In this document: positions 24,878-32,668 of the stretch, in pieces | Layout: every line of letters begins with the position of its first letter | Position numbering within the stretch: position 1 is the stretch's first letter | Assembly: GCA_002449665.1 (NCBI GenBank) | Contig: DJXH01000031.1 | Location: 893-34,542, forward strand | DNA length: 33,650 nt | Direction: 5' to 3' | From: Bacteroidales bacterium UBA7009 | Lineage (GTDB): Bacteria; Bacteroidota; Bacteroidia; Bacteroidales; Paludibacteraceae | Program-made: the position numbers and the translations under genes | Notes under the pieces: model-generated | Databases searched by the model: none | Seen by the model: only the letters and a program-made list of their open reading frames with translations | What the model was told of the DNA's origin: nothing

Positions 24878-26986
24878 TCACTCAATTGCTTTTAATAAGC
24901 AGATAACCCCGGAAAGGCTGCAAACATAACTCATACCGCCGTGTCCTGCATAAGGAGGATTGCCATCGTAAAGTTCGTTGAAAGTGCCGATACACAATGA
25001 GCGCAGGTCGCTCTCGAGATATGCCGCACAGCGGCGAAGATGTTCTTTTCTTTGTTTACCATAGACACGCAAATAAGCGCGCGCATAACTTGCCCACGCC
25101 GACAGATAGAGCGGTCCGTCTGAATAATTAGGCGTGCCGGTCTTATCTTCAGCCGAGACATAGACGGGTCTGTACAGTCCGCTGCGAGGCGAGAGTGAGC
25201 GTAGGCCTTTGGGTGTGAGCAGTTCGCGAGTACAAATATCCACCACTAACCTTTGTATTTTTGGCGTAATGGGACTATAGGGTAATCCGACTGCCCAGAG
25301 TTGGAATGGGCGCACCTCGTTGTTTGCAACGCCATCTGCCACAAAGTCGGAGAGATAATGACCATTGAAAAATATGTCGGTAAACGACTTTAGGATATTA
25401 GAGGACACGCTCTTGGCGCGGTTTACGCAAGCGGTGTAAGCATCTTTTTGTTCCATTTCTTCATAAATCTCTTCAGAAAAACAGAGGTCGTTATACCATA
25501 GTGCGTTGGTATCAACAGCATAACCGTAACGCTTATATCCGAGTCCGCCACTTATGCCGCCGCCTGCTATTGAATAAGAAGACTCCTTGTCCTGCTTACG
25601 GCGAACAACATAAAGCAAGCCGCTATCGTGAACATATACACCGGGCAAACGATTATCCAAAATAACCCCTAACACCTTGAAATAAACATCACCATACTCC
25701 CGAGCAGCAACCGCTGTCGTCGCATAACCTGACAACTCCTGAACACAACGCATATACCACAACAACAAATCAGGAACATCACAACCTTCCCATAATATAT
25801 CATCAGCGGGAGAGGAAGCCGCAGCGGACGCAGATAAACCACCCAACGACATAGCAGCAGCGGGAGAGGAAGCCGCAGCGGACGCAGATAAACCACCCAA
25901 CGACATAGCGGCATAACCTGCACCGGACAGCAGTCTGTCGGCAAAAACCGAAACAGTTTCAGACAGATTATTCATAATAGGATAGAAATAATCGTCCCTT
26001 CCGATACCGAGGGTGCAGTCTGCCAACGAGAACAGCGCACAACGCGCATCAAAGCCGTACCAAGGGAAGCCCGCGCGGAGGAAATAGCGGTTGCCGATCC
26101 TGCAATAACACTGCGATGCCGCCTCGCGCACACAGTCGAATAAAGATAAGCGAGCAGACCTTCTCCGGTACTCCGACTGCCACAAATCATTTAAATCGTT
26201 TGGCGCCGTATTGATACCGGCATAGATGACAACACTTTCACCTACACGAAGAGGAACGGAATAGGTGCCTTCCTGAAATACATCTTCCTCACAAGGGTAG
26301 CCACGTTCGCGGTCTTTCGTATAGAGAACATTCTTCAAACAGACACAACCGCGCGAGTACACTGACTTGACCGATAACTCAAAATGAATAACACCGGCAC
26401 TATTAACACTTTCGCTCGTATTAAGTTCTCCCGAAGGACGAGGCGATAATAAAGGAGATATATTCAGTTTATAAAGCGCATCCGGCAAATCCGACACACC
26501 GGGCGAACCGACCACGGAACCTTTACGCGACAAACTATAACGCACCAACAGTGCAGGCATATCACGACACAAAAGTAACTCCTTTCGCAAAACCACATCG
26601 CCCACGACATACTCAAAGCAAATACTGCGCTCGACACTTACCGAAGACAGATAATTGACACCGTGAGGGAAAAGTGTTATACCCTCCAAAGAGCGATGAT
26701 TGACATTTAATGGGCTGCTGCCTACACCGCCGTGATGACGGTAGGCATGGCAAGACAGGCGAAACGATGCACCGGACGGAGTACACAAGACTTCATCAAG
26801 ACCTGATAGCAGATTGTGCATCACGCCGCCGACCGGCATAGAAAGCAGGCTATGGTATCGGCGGGTATTGCAACCGCACAGAGTCGAACTTGCACACACG
26901 CCCTCTCTGTTAGTCAAAAGCCACTCGTCAAGCAGATAGTTGTCGTTACTGAGCAACTCCTTGCGAGAAAACACCAAAGGTAACAT
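24878..26986 (-). CDS. Glycogen debranching enzyme homologue with altered active site and in-frame repeat
   Basis: The 702-residue protein resembles bacterial amylo-alpha-1,6-glucosidase type debranching enzymes. The N-terminal domain has NYLLDEWLLTNREGVCASST (16-35), GCNTRRYHSLL (38-48) and LLSGLDEVL (59-67). The (alpha/alpha)6 domain has AGFPWYG (305-311), DVPDLLLWYM (403-412), HDSGLLY, DTNALWYN, ELLTPKGLRSLSPRSG and FNELYDGNPP. Two hallmarks are changed: the GRD motif after the AG-PW segment reads ARC (314-316), and the HQGT-WPW block is SDGPLYLSAW (about 622-631). Residues 344-396 are an Ala/Ser/Gly-rich insert with two 18-residue units, encoded by the repeat described separately. The frame is intact and shares the operon with GT4. 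Activity as a debranching enzyme is doubtful; a binding or regulatory role is possible. Confidence 0.78.
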   Translation of the reverse strand: MLPLVFSRKELLSNDNYLLDEWLLTNREGVCASSTLCGCNTRRYHSLLSMPVGGVMHNLLSGLDEVLCTPSGASFRLSCHAYRHHGGVGSSPLNVNHRSLEGITLFPHGVNYLSSVSVERSICFEYVVGDVVLRKELLLCRDMPALLVRYSLSRKGSVVGSPGVSDLPDALYKLNISPLLSPRPSGELNTSESVNSAGVIHFELSVKSVYSRGCVCLKNVLYTKDRERGYPCEEDVFQEGTYSVPLRVGESVVIYAGINTAPNDLNDLWQSEYRRRSARLSLFDCVREAASQCYCRIGNRYFLRAGFPWYGFDARCALFSLADCTLGIGRDDYFYPIMNNLSETVSVFADRLLSGAGYAAMSLGGLSASAAASSPAAAMSLGGLSASAAASSPADDILWEGCDVPDLLLWYMRCVQELSGYATTAVAAREYGDVYFKVLGVILDNRLPGVYVHDSGLLYVVRRKQDKESSYSIAGGGISGGLGYKRYGYAVDTNALWYNDLCFSEEIYEEMEQKDAYTACVNRAKSVSSNILKSFTDIFFNGHYLSDFVADGVANNEVRPFQLWAVGLPYSPITPKIQRLVVDICTRELLTPKGLRSLSPRSGLYRPVYVSAEDKTGTPNYSDGPLYLSAWASYARAYLRVYGKQRKEHLRRCAAYLESDLRSLCIGTFNELYDGNPPYAGHGGMSYVCSLSGVICLLKAIE
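25797..25959. repeat. Copy A of a dispersed repeat, expanded, inside the debranching-enzyme gene
   Basis: This 163-bp stretch shares a 91-bp backbone with 31224-31314 in the same orientation, with two mismatches (A/G in ATAGCRGC and in AAACRGTTT). Compared with that copy it has 72 additional bases: an 18-base segment and a 54-base tandem unit, both multiples of three, so the gene stays in frame. It encodes residues about 343-397 of the debranching homologue, a low-complexity segment. Confidence 0.92.
25810..25917. repeat. Tandem duplication of a 54-bp unit (18 residues)
   Basis: Two adjacent 54-base units begin GAGAGGAAGCCGCAGCGG at 25810 and 25864. They are identical for the first 46 bases and then differ at the tail. 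On the minus strand they encode MSLGGLSASAAASSPAAA-type 18-residue blocks. Short CAGCGG direct repeats inside each unit could have driven slippage. Confidence 0.92.
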
Positions 26987-26992
26987 ATAGCA

Positions 26993-28171
26993 CTAAAGTT
27001 TTTTGACAGACTCCTCGTCGTTCATATTTATGATATACACCGTTCCGTCCCTTACCACCGCAGCCACATCGTTCACACCGCTGAAGACGATTTCGCGAAC
27101 GGAATTATCCAAAGACCGCGCATAACAGCGGGAGCTGCCTACGGCACGAACGCCGACACCCACACCGGCACAACCTGACGCATCGCGCGCCGAATGTTCT
27201 AACAGACTTTTATAACTGCCGAGATCCGACCAGTCGAAAGCACAGGGCAAGACATAGACATTGCCTGAGCGTTCAAGAACGGCGTAGTCGAAACTGATTT
27301 TTTCGCACTGTTCATACACCGGAGCGACGGCACGAGAAAATATATCATCTATCCGCTCGAGAGGATAGAGCGAACTTTGACAGACTGTACTTTCCGTTAT
27401 CCGTTTATCGCATATCAGGTCATAGGAAGACTTCATCAGGGTCTCGAACTCTCTGAGTACACCGTGCAGAGAAAAGAGGAAAATCCCGGCGTTCCAAAGG
27501 TATCCATCGCGCACAAACTGTTTTGCCGTTGCTTCGTCGGGCTTTTCCTTAAACTCTGCCACCCGCCGCACACTCTTTCCCGAGTATGTAAGACCACTGT
27601 TTGCGGATATATGCGCGTTCTTTTCTTCTGCCATGCTGAAAATGTCATCTGCGCGTATATATCCGTATCCGGTGGCAGGGAAGGTGGGTTGTATTCCGAA
27701 AGTGATTAAGGCTTGGGGGTTTATAGATGAAAATTCAAGTCCTGCTTTAAGGCACTGCCTGAACTCTTCCTCGTTCCCGATATAGTGGTCGGACGGCAGA
27801 ACGATTACACGGGCACCGGGTCCGGAAACTTGCTCTGCGGCTGATTTTTGTCTTTGTGCCTCAATCATACTTATAAAAGCGCAGCCGTAGAGTATAGCCG
27901 GTGCCGTGTTTCTCATACAAGGTTCATACAGCACGTATGACTTGTATTTGTGATTATCATAGGGCAAGGACGCGAAAAATTGCCGGTACTTTTCCGATGT
28001 AAGATAGACGACCGTATAACTGTCTTGCAGGCCGGCAATGCGTCCGACGGTCGCTTCGATCAGTGTCTGTCCGTTTCCTATAAGGTCGCAGAACTGCTTC
28101 GGTTGGTCCGGAGACGAGAGAGGATACAGGCGTGAACCTACACCCCCGCACATAACGAGAAAGTAAGTCAT
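26993..28171 (-). CDS. manC: Mannose-1-phosphate guanylyltransferase
   Basis: The 392-residue protein carries nucleotidyltransferase motifs at its N-terminus: MCGGVGSRLYPLS (7-19) and PKQFCDLIGNGQTLIEAT (24-41). VLPSDHYIG lies near 133, AEFKEKPDEATAKQFV near 205, LWNAGIFLF near 225 and FDWSDLGSYKSLLEHS near 310. The enzyme makes GDP-mannose from mannose-1-phosphate and GTP. The frame stays open upstream to 28279, but those residues cross a consensus promoter and precede the conserved start, so the ATG at 28171 is preferred. It is the first gene of the glycogen-like run, with six bases to the debranching homologue. The type II isomerase domain of some ManC proteins is not present. The symbol is tentative. 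Confidence 0.88.
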   Translation of the reverse strand: MTYFLVMCGGVGSRLYPLSSPDQPKQFCDLIGNGQTLIEATVGRIAGLQDSYTVVYLTSEKYRQFFASLPYDNHKYKSYVLYEPCMRNTAPAILYGCAFISMIEAQRQKSAAEQVSGPGARVIVLPSDHYIGNEEEFRQCLKAGLEFSSINPQALITFGIQPTFPATGYGYIRADDIFSMAEEKNAHISANSGLTYSGKSVRRVAEFKEKPDEATAKQFVRDGYLWNAGIFLFSLHGVLREFETLMKSSYDLICDKRITESTVCQSSLYPLERIDDIFSRAVAPVYEQCEKISFDYAVLERSGNVYVLPCAFDWSDLGSYKSLLEHSARDASGCAGVGVGVRAVGSSRCYARSLDNSVREIVFSGVNDVAAVVRDGTVYIINMNDEESVKKL

Positions 28172-28233
28172 AATAACAGAATTTTGCTGTAAGTAATAGT
28201 GTAGTCGTGCCTCACACGAATACTTATAAGCGG

Positions 28234-28265
28234 CAAAAATACGACAAGCGAACCATATCGCCAAA
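28234..28265 (-). promoter_or_regulatory. Promoter of the glycogen-like operon, TTTG-N20-TATTTTTG
   Basis: On the minus strand TTTG (28265-28262), 20 bases and TATTTTTG (28241-28234) match the Bacteroidetes form. It lies about 60 bases before the ATG at 28171. No matching plus-strand promoter was found for the cassette beginning at 28312. Confidence 0.8.
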
Positions 28266-28311
28266 TTTTGAGGCGACAAAATACAAAATTCACCCTAATA
28301 ACCACAAATTT

Positions 28312-29094
28312 ATGAAGAACGAAATCAAATATGTCGCAGAGAGCATCTTGAAGGATGCAGCCGGCAGAGGTGTGCTGAATGCGATAGTGCCGGTGTCGTG
28401 GAAAGACCTGAACGACTCGCAGCTGCGTTATGTCTTTTACCTGCTTTCGGAGAATTATCCGAAGGAAAAGGTGATGCAGCTTGCTCTGCTTAATCTCGGA
28501 ATGGTGCGTAACAGTGCGGGCAGGTATGTTTCGCTCAGCCTGTACAGTCGCTTCATCAGCGCAGAGAGTCTTGCTGCGGAGGCGAAAAAGATGGAGTATC
28601 TGACCACCATTCCCGATTATCCTGTCCGTTTATCCCGTATAGGCAATCGCGATGCGACAGATGCGTATTGCGAGACCTTGAGCTTTGAGAGCTATCTTGC
28701 TATCGACAACTATTTCGTCGGCTTTCTTAACACCAAGAATACTGATCTGTTATATGTCATATCCGGCTATCTTTACCCGGATAAAGAGACGGCAGGCAAT
28801 CCTATCGACCCGGATATGTTTGGCGGCAAAGAGGCTGTGAATACACTTGTATGGTGGACCGGCTTAAAGAACCGGCTCAACCGCGAGTATCCGTATATCA
28901 TGACCGCCGCGCCGGTGGAGGGGGAGGGTGTTCCTGCGCCGACTTATCAAGACCTGCGCGACAATATGGATCGTATGCTGTTTGCTCTGACGGGTGGCGA
29001 CCCGACCAAGGAGAAAGCGGTTCTTGCGATGCCGTATCGCCGCGCTCTTGCTTATCTGAACGAGATAGCACGCAAGGCAAAAGAGAAGAAATGA
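28312..29094 (+). CDS. Phage-module-like protein 1 of a three-gene cassette (unknown function)
   Basis: The 260-residue protein starts at MKNEIKYVAESI; upstream codons to 28207 cross the divergent promoter region and were left out. Its layout reminds me of a Bacteroidetes prophage-encoded family. An early DLNDSQLRYVFYLLSENYP (leading into KEKVMQLALLNLG) is followed by TIPDYPVRLSRIG near 100, FLNTKNTDLLYVISGYLYP near 140 and a C-terminal MDRMLFALTGGDPTKEKAVL then YRRALAYLNEIARKAKEKK. In that family the last part has the form ALT-GD-TKE followed by a helix. No signal peptide or membrane segment is visible. It is probably soluble. The gene runs opposite to its metabolic neighbours and is followed by two further genes of similar origin. 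Assignment is from memory and needs a profile search. Confidence 0.6.
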   Translation: MKNEIKYVAESILKDAAGRGVLNAIVPVSWKDLNDSQLRYVFYLLSENYPKEKVMQLALLNLGMVRNSAGRYVSLSLYSRFISAESLAAEAKKMEYLTTIPDYPVRLSRIGNRDATDAYCETLSFESYLAIDNYFVGFLNTKNTDLLYVISGYLYPDKETAGNPIDPDMFGGKEAVNTLVWWTGLKNRLNREYPYIMTAAPVEGEGVPAPTYQDLRDNMDRMLFALTGGDPTKEKAVLAMPYRRALAYLNEIARKAKEKK

Positions 29095-29096
29095 AA

Positions 29097-29166
29097 TAAA
29101 TGCCAAAATTGTAAATATCAAAATAATAAATATCCAAATAGTAAATGTCTTAAATAGTAAATGCCT
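29097..29166. repeat. Imperfect 15-16 bp tandem repeat between cassette genes 1 and 2
   Basis: About four and a half units of the form TAAATRYCnAAATAG fill the whole AT-rich gap. They start at 29097, 29112, 29127, 29142 and 29158. The repeat ends two bases before the ATG of the next gene, so it is also its leader. It contains no gene. Confidence 0.8.
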
Positions 29167-29167
29167 T

Positions 29168-30010
29168 ATGATTATTACAAGCAATGAGGAACTGTTGCAG
29201 TTCCTGCCCCAGACGGTAAGTGCCGTAGAGGGCGAACCGACCCTTTTTGAGAAACTGAGTACGTCGCTGAAGAACGCAGAGACTTGGTGGCGGATGATTA
29301 TTGCCGGCGAGGCAGACAGTCAGTGTGAGGGCAACTATATGCTCGCCCGCTCTCGCAGTCAGGCTGTGGCATGTTATGCTCTTGTCAGTGCGCTGCCTAA
29401 GCTTGACCTTGTCTTTACTCCCAACGGCTTCGGCGTGGTGAGCAACCAGACTGTTGCTCCGGCGAGCAAGGAGCGCGTACAGGCTCTGTCTGACGCTCTC
29501 CGCCGCGAGATAGACGATGCTGTGCTGTATTTTACATCGAATGTAACCGGCACGCTCGGTGTAGCGTTTAACGACCGCCTGCATAAGGGACTGATGCTCG
29601 CTTTTATGGCTTGTAACGAAGACGGCAAACGTCTCGAGTGGCAGCAGCACAATGTGCCTTATCTGCGTATAATAGAGAGCGAGCTTGAAACCAATGTACT
29701 CGGTGCGCCGCTTACGGAGTATCTTGTTTCGCTTGTGCGTGAAAACAAAGAGCGCGATCTCGAGACAGTGCTTTCCAAGAGCGATTATGATGTACTGACC
29801 GCCGTTCGTACCGCCATATACTACGAGACTGTGAACCGCCGGGGGCGAAAGAATCTGACACTTGCCATCCAATCCCGCCACGAGTATATAGTAAATATGA
29901 TACGCCGCAGTGAGATATGCCTGACCCTGTGGAAGAACAGCACTTGTCCTTTGCTCTGGGACGGCAATTATTACAGTAACGACAAAGCCTCCGGCGCATA
30001 CTGGCTGTAA
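29168..30010 (+). CDS. DUF6712-like protein, cassette gene 2
   Basis: This 280-residue protein begins MIITSNEELLQFLPQTVSAV and then FEKLSTSLKNAETWWRMIIA. This opening resembles DUF6712, a Bacteroidetes family found in phage-like loci and thought to be comparable to small head-tail connector proteins. The middle is helical (ASKERVQALSDALRREIDDAV, abbreviated), and the end reads DGNYYSNDKASGAYWL. No membrane segment or signal peptide is visible. A 307-residue open frame exists on the opposite strand over the same bases; the plus frame is preferred because it continues the cassette direction, has a sensible start after the tandem repeat, and resembles a known family. No capsid, portal or terminase gene is nearby. 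Confidence 0.6.
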   Translation: MIITSNEELLQFLPQTVSAVEGEPTLFEKLSTSLKNAETWWRMIIAGEADSQCEGNYMLARSRSQAVACYALVSALPKLDLVFTPNGFGVVSNQTVAPASKERVQALSDALRREIDDAVLYFTSNVTGTLGVAFNDRLHKGLMLAFMACNEDGKRLEWQQHNVPYLRIIESELETNVLGAPLTEYLVSLVRENKERDLETVLSKSDYDVLTAVRTAIYYETVNRRGRKNLTLAIQSRHEYIVNMIRRSEICLTLWKNSTCPLLWDGNYYSNDKASGAYWL

Positions 30011-30053
30011 GCCCGCTCGGATTAACGCAAACAACGAAAACAACGCAACCGAC

Positions 30054-31199
30054 ATGACAAAGTCATACAACATACCTCAAAGACTGTCTCTGTCGCCGCA
30101 GACGGCTCCGGCCCGTATGCACGCGCTTGTCTGGTACTGGCTGCCGTCCGAGACGGCTCAGACGGCTGCCGACAGTCCTTATTTGGAGATAGGTCTTACT
30201 CCCGACGGCGGCACATATACTTTGTACGACATACGGCAGTTCTGTGAGATAATGATGCGCTCTCTTGGTGCGCCGTGGCTCAACCTGCTTGTCGTCTTCC
30301 GCTCCCGTGCTACGGACGGAACGATAACGGACACCGTTATGTTCTCCGACACCGTTTCGTATTATGTCCCTGCTATGGACGACGACACGAGCGTAAAAGA
30401 GTATATCGACCCGACAAACAATGCGCCCTACCGTGCTGTTATCCATTATTGCGACTTTAACGGCTACTGCTTCTGCCAGGTGATGCCGGACATTGTCGAT
30501 AACAGTAATACTGTCTATCGCGCATACGCCTCTTTCGACGTAGAGAACGACAGTATATCATTCGGAACAGCCATACCTCTTGCGCGCGATAACAACGGTG
30601 TTCTGACTCTTTCGCGAAGCATTGCCTCTCTTGCCGAGAGTGTACCCGAACTGTACGGTTTTAACTCCGACGACTGGAACGAAGCACATCTGACCATCGA
30701 AATCCAATACTCTACAGACGGACAGTATCATATACTCGGCGAGTGGCGGTATTACCCTGCCTGTTTCCGCCACTCTGTCAGTCTGTGGTACAGGGACCGG
30801 TGCAACATCTGGCGGCTGCTGTGGCTGCCCTGCGACATCTACCGCGACTACGAGCGCAAAGAGGAGTACGCCTCGCTGACGGGCGGGTCCCGTCTGCCAT
30901 ACAACACCGTTACCACCGCCACGCTGCACCTCACCGTCGCCGAACTGAACAATGCGCAGCTCTCGTCGCTTAAAGAACTTGTGCGTTCTTACGACATCCG
31001 GGCTAATGTTCTTGATATGCCTCTGCCTCCTTCGGCAGTCTATGCTGACGGTACCGGCGACAGATCGCGCGGCAGCACTGTTCCGGTCTCGCCGTCTATC
31101 GTTCCGCATCGCGCACTCATACAAGACCAGGACCTCGAAATACACGACACCGGGCGTAAGCGCAACTGCAAAATATCAATACAAATATCACCGCTGTAA
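30054..31199 (+). CDS. Phage-module-like protein, cassette gene 3 (unknown function)
   Basis: This 381-residue protein is rich in aromatic residues and beta-strand pattern, with no signal peptide. The N-terminal half contains LEIGLTPDGGTYTLYDI and MMRSLGAPWLNLLVVF. The second half has ACFRHSVSLWYRDRCNIWRL followed by a stretch ending ALIQDQDLEIHDTGRKRN. The last motif recalls a Bacteroidetes phage-associated family whose C-termini read ITDQDLEISD. That suggests a virion or tail-like structural protein, but the match is from memory. It starts 43 bases after gene 2 and ends 24 bases before copy B of the dispersed repeat. A hairpin at 31359-31405 may stop its transcript. The base composition of the cassette looks somewhat more GC-rich than the flanking operons. 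Confidence 0.58.
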   Translation: MTKSYNIPQRLSLSPQTAPARMHALVWYWLPSETAQTAADSPYLEIGLTPDGGTYTLYDIRQFCEIMMRSLGAPWLNLLVVFRSRATDGTITDTVMFSDTVSYYVPAMDDDTSVKEYIDPTNNAPYRAVIHYCDFNGYCFCQVMPDIVDNSNTVYRAYASFDVENDSISFGTAIPLARDNNGVLTLSRSIASLAESVPELYGFNSDDWNEAHLTIEIQYSTDGQYHILGEWRYYPACFRHSVSLWYRDRCNIWRLLWLPCDIYRDYERKEEYASLTGGSRLPYNTVTTATLHLTVAELNNAQLSSLKELVRSYDIRANVLDMPLPPSAVYADGTGDRSRGSTVPVSPSIVPHRALIQDQDLEIHDTGRKRNCKISIQISPL

Positions 31200-31223
31200 C
31201 TATGGAACTGACACTCATACGAC

Positions 31224-31314
31224 ATATCATCAGCGGACGCAGATAAACCACCCAACGACATAGCAGCATAACCTGCACCGGACAGCAGTCTGTCGGCAAA
31301 AACCGAAACGGTTT
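31224..31314. repeat. Copy B of the dispersed repeat, intergenic
   Basis: This 91-bp sequence is the unexpanded form of 25797-25959, in the same orientation, with two mismatches over 91 bases. It contains an imperfect hairpin (CGGACAG-CAGT-CTGTCGG) and the short palindrome AAACCG-AAA-CGGTTT at its edge. Read on the minus strand it would encode the same residues as the debranching homologue (VSVFADRLLSGAGYAAMSLG). It is not part of a gene here. Confidence 0.9.
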
Positions 31315-31358
31315 TAGTAATGAGCGTAAATTCTTGCGGATTAGGCAAATATATACAT

Positions 31359-31405
31359 AAAAAAGCACGGAAGCGGGCAGAAAGCCACACTTCCGTGCTT
31401 TTTTT
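31359..31405. terminator. Strong bidirectional terminator between cassette and kbl
   Basis: A nine-base GC-containing stem GCACGGAAG (31365-31373) and CTTCCGTGC (31390-31398) is flanked by six A on the left and seven T on the right, giving a 15-bp stem with T-runs on both strands. It lies 25 bases after the kbl stop (minus) and 160 bases after cassette gene 3 (plus). Confidence 0.92.
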
Positions 31406-31429
31406 AAAGCAAAACAGCGATAAAAATGC

Positions 31430-32629
31430 TTATTTCAGTACACCGAGTTGTTTACCAACTTTAGTGAAGGCAGCAATACCCTTGTCAAGTTGCTCGCGAG
31501 TATGAGCAGCTGATAGTTGTACGCGGATACGTGCCTGACCTTGCGGTACGACAGGATAATAGAAACCTGTAACGTAGATTCCCTCTTGTTGCAGAGCAGC
31601 GGCAAACTCTTGGCTGAGGCGTGCATCATACAGCATCACGGCGCATATAGCCGACTGTGTAGGTTTGATGTCGAAGCCTGCGGCTTTCATCTGAGCCACA
31701 AAGTAATCAGTATTGGCGTGCAGACGGTCTTGCAGAGTGTTGTCGCGCGTAAGAATCTCAAAGGTCTTGAGAGCGGCAGCAGCCACCATAGGAGGTATGG
31801 AGTTGGAGAAGAGGTACGGACGGCTGCGCTGACGGAGCAGGTCGATGATTTCTTTCTTACCTGTGGTAAATCCGCCAACCGAGCCGCCGAAGGCTTTACC
31901 GAGTGTGCCGGTGAGCACTTCAATCTTTCCGCGCAGGTTATATTGTTCTGTAACGCCGTGACCGGTCTTGCCTACCACGCCTGCAGAGTGGCTCTCGTCC
32001 ACCATCACCATAGCGTTGTATTTCTGTGCCAATTCGTAAATCTTGTCAAGCGGGCATACGTTGCCGTCCATAGAGAACACACCGTCGGTGGCTATAATAC
32101 GGAAACGTTGTGCCTGTGCGGCTTGGAGTTGTTTCTCCAGGTCTGCCATATCGCCGTTGGCATAGCGATAGCGCACTGCCTTGCAGAGGCGTACACCGTC
32201 GATGATAGAAGCGTGGTTGAGGGCATCGGAGATGATGGCATCTTCGGCTGTAAGCAGCGGCTCAAAGAGTCCGCCATTAGCATCAAAGCAAGCGGCATAG
32301 AGGATAGTGTCTTCGGTGCCGAAGAAGTCGGAGATGGCTTTCTCAAGCATCTTGTGAGTATCTTGAGTACCACAGATGAAGCGAACGGATGCCATACCGT
32401 AGCCGCGAACATCCATACGGGCTTTGGCTGCCTCGATAAGTTCTTTGTTGTCGGCAAGACCAAGGTAGTTGTTAGCACAGAAGTTGATTACGTCCACCGG
32501 TCCGTTTTCGCCTTGCACTTGTATGCCGGACGACTGCGGGGTGATGATAACGCGCTCGTTCTTATACAGACCTGCATCTTTTATCTCTTGCAGGGTCTGC
32601 TGTAAGTGTTTTTGGAAATCAGAATACAT
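31430..32629 (-). CDS. kbl: Glycine C-acetyltransferase (2-amino-3-ketobutyrate CoA ligase)
   Basis: The 399-residue protein is a class II alpha-oxoamine synthase of normal length. Motifs are INFCANNYLGLAD near 48, GYGMASVRFICGTQDTHKML near 76, NHASIIDGVRL near 138, TDGVFSMDGN near 181, DESHSAGVVG (211-220) and TGTLGKAFGGSVGGF with the PLP lysine K245. It converts 2-amino-3-ketobutyrate and CoA to glycine and acetyl-CoA in threonine breakdown. The partner threonine dehydrogenase is not in the window. Other family members (8-amino-7-oxononanoate synthase, serine palmitoyltransferase) are similar, but the N-terminal and signature segments fit Kbl best. The ATG is preceded by an A/T-rich leader with short TTGAAA repeats; no consensus promoter was found. 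Confidence 0.93.
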   Translation of the reverse strand: MYSDFQKHLQQTLQEIKDAGLYKNERVIITPQSSGIQVQGENGPVDVINFCANNYLGLADNKELIEAAKARMDVRGYGMASVRFICGTQDTHKMLEKAISDFFGTEDTILYAACFDANGGLFEPLLTAEDAIISDALNHASIIDGVRLCKAVRYRYANGDMADLEKQLQAAQAQRFRIIATDGVFSMDGNVCPLDKIYELAQKYNAMVMVDESHSAGVVGKTGHGVTEQYNLRGKIEVLTGTLGKAFGGSVGGFTTGKKEIIDLLRQRSRPYLFSNSIPPMVAAAALKTFEILTRDNTLQDRLHANTDYFVAQMKAAGFDIKPTQSAICAVMLYDARLSQEFAAALQQEGIYVTGFYYPVVPQGQARIRVQLSAAHTREQLDKGIAAFTKVGKQLGVLK

Positions 32630-32668
32630 ACAAATTGAAAAATTGAAAGTTGAAAATTGAAAGGAATT

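Noticed and set aside
25669..25944. A 91-residue alternative minus-strand frame over the repeat in the debranching gene.
   Set aside because: It exists only because the repeat is open in several frames; the main frame is continuous with the conserved protein on both sides.
28172..28279. N-terminal extension of the mannose-1-phosphate guanylyltransferase to 28279.
   Set aside because: The added residues precede the conserved start of the family and cross a perfect promoter at 28234-28265.
29150..30073. A 307-residue minus-strand frame over cassette gene 2.
   Set aside because: The plus frame matches the direction of its neighbours and a known family opening; the minus frame has no recognisable motif.
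31517..32605. A 362-residue open frame on the plus strand over kbl.
   Set aside because: The opposite strand encodes a complete glycine C-acetyltransferase with all motifs; the frame is an antisense shadow caused by codon use.
32635..32664. Repeated TTGAAA units before kbl as a possible CRISPR or regulatory array.
   Set aside because: Units are very short, irregular and A/T-rich; low complexity is enough to explain them.
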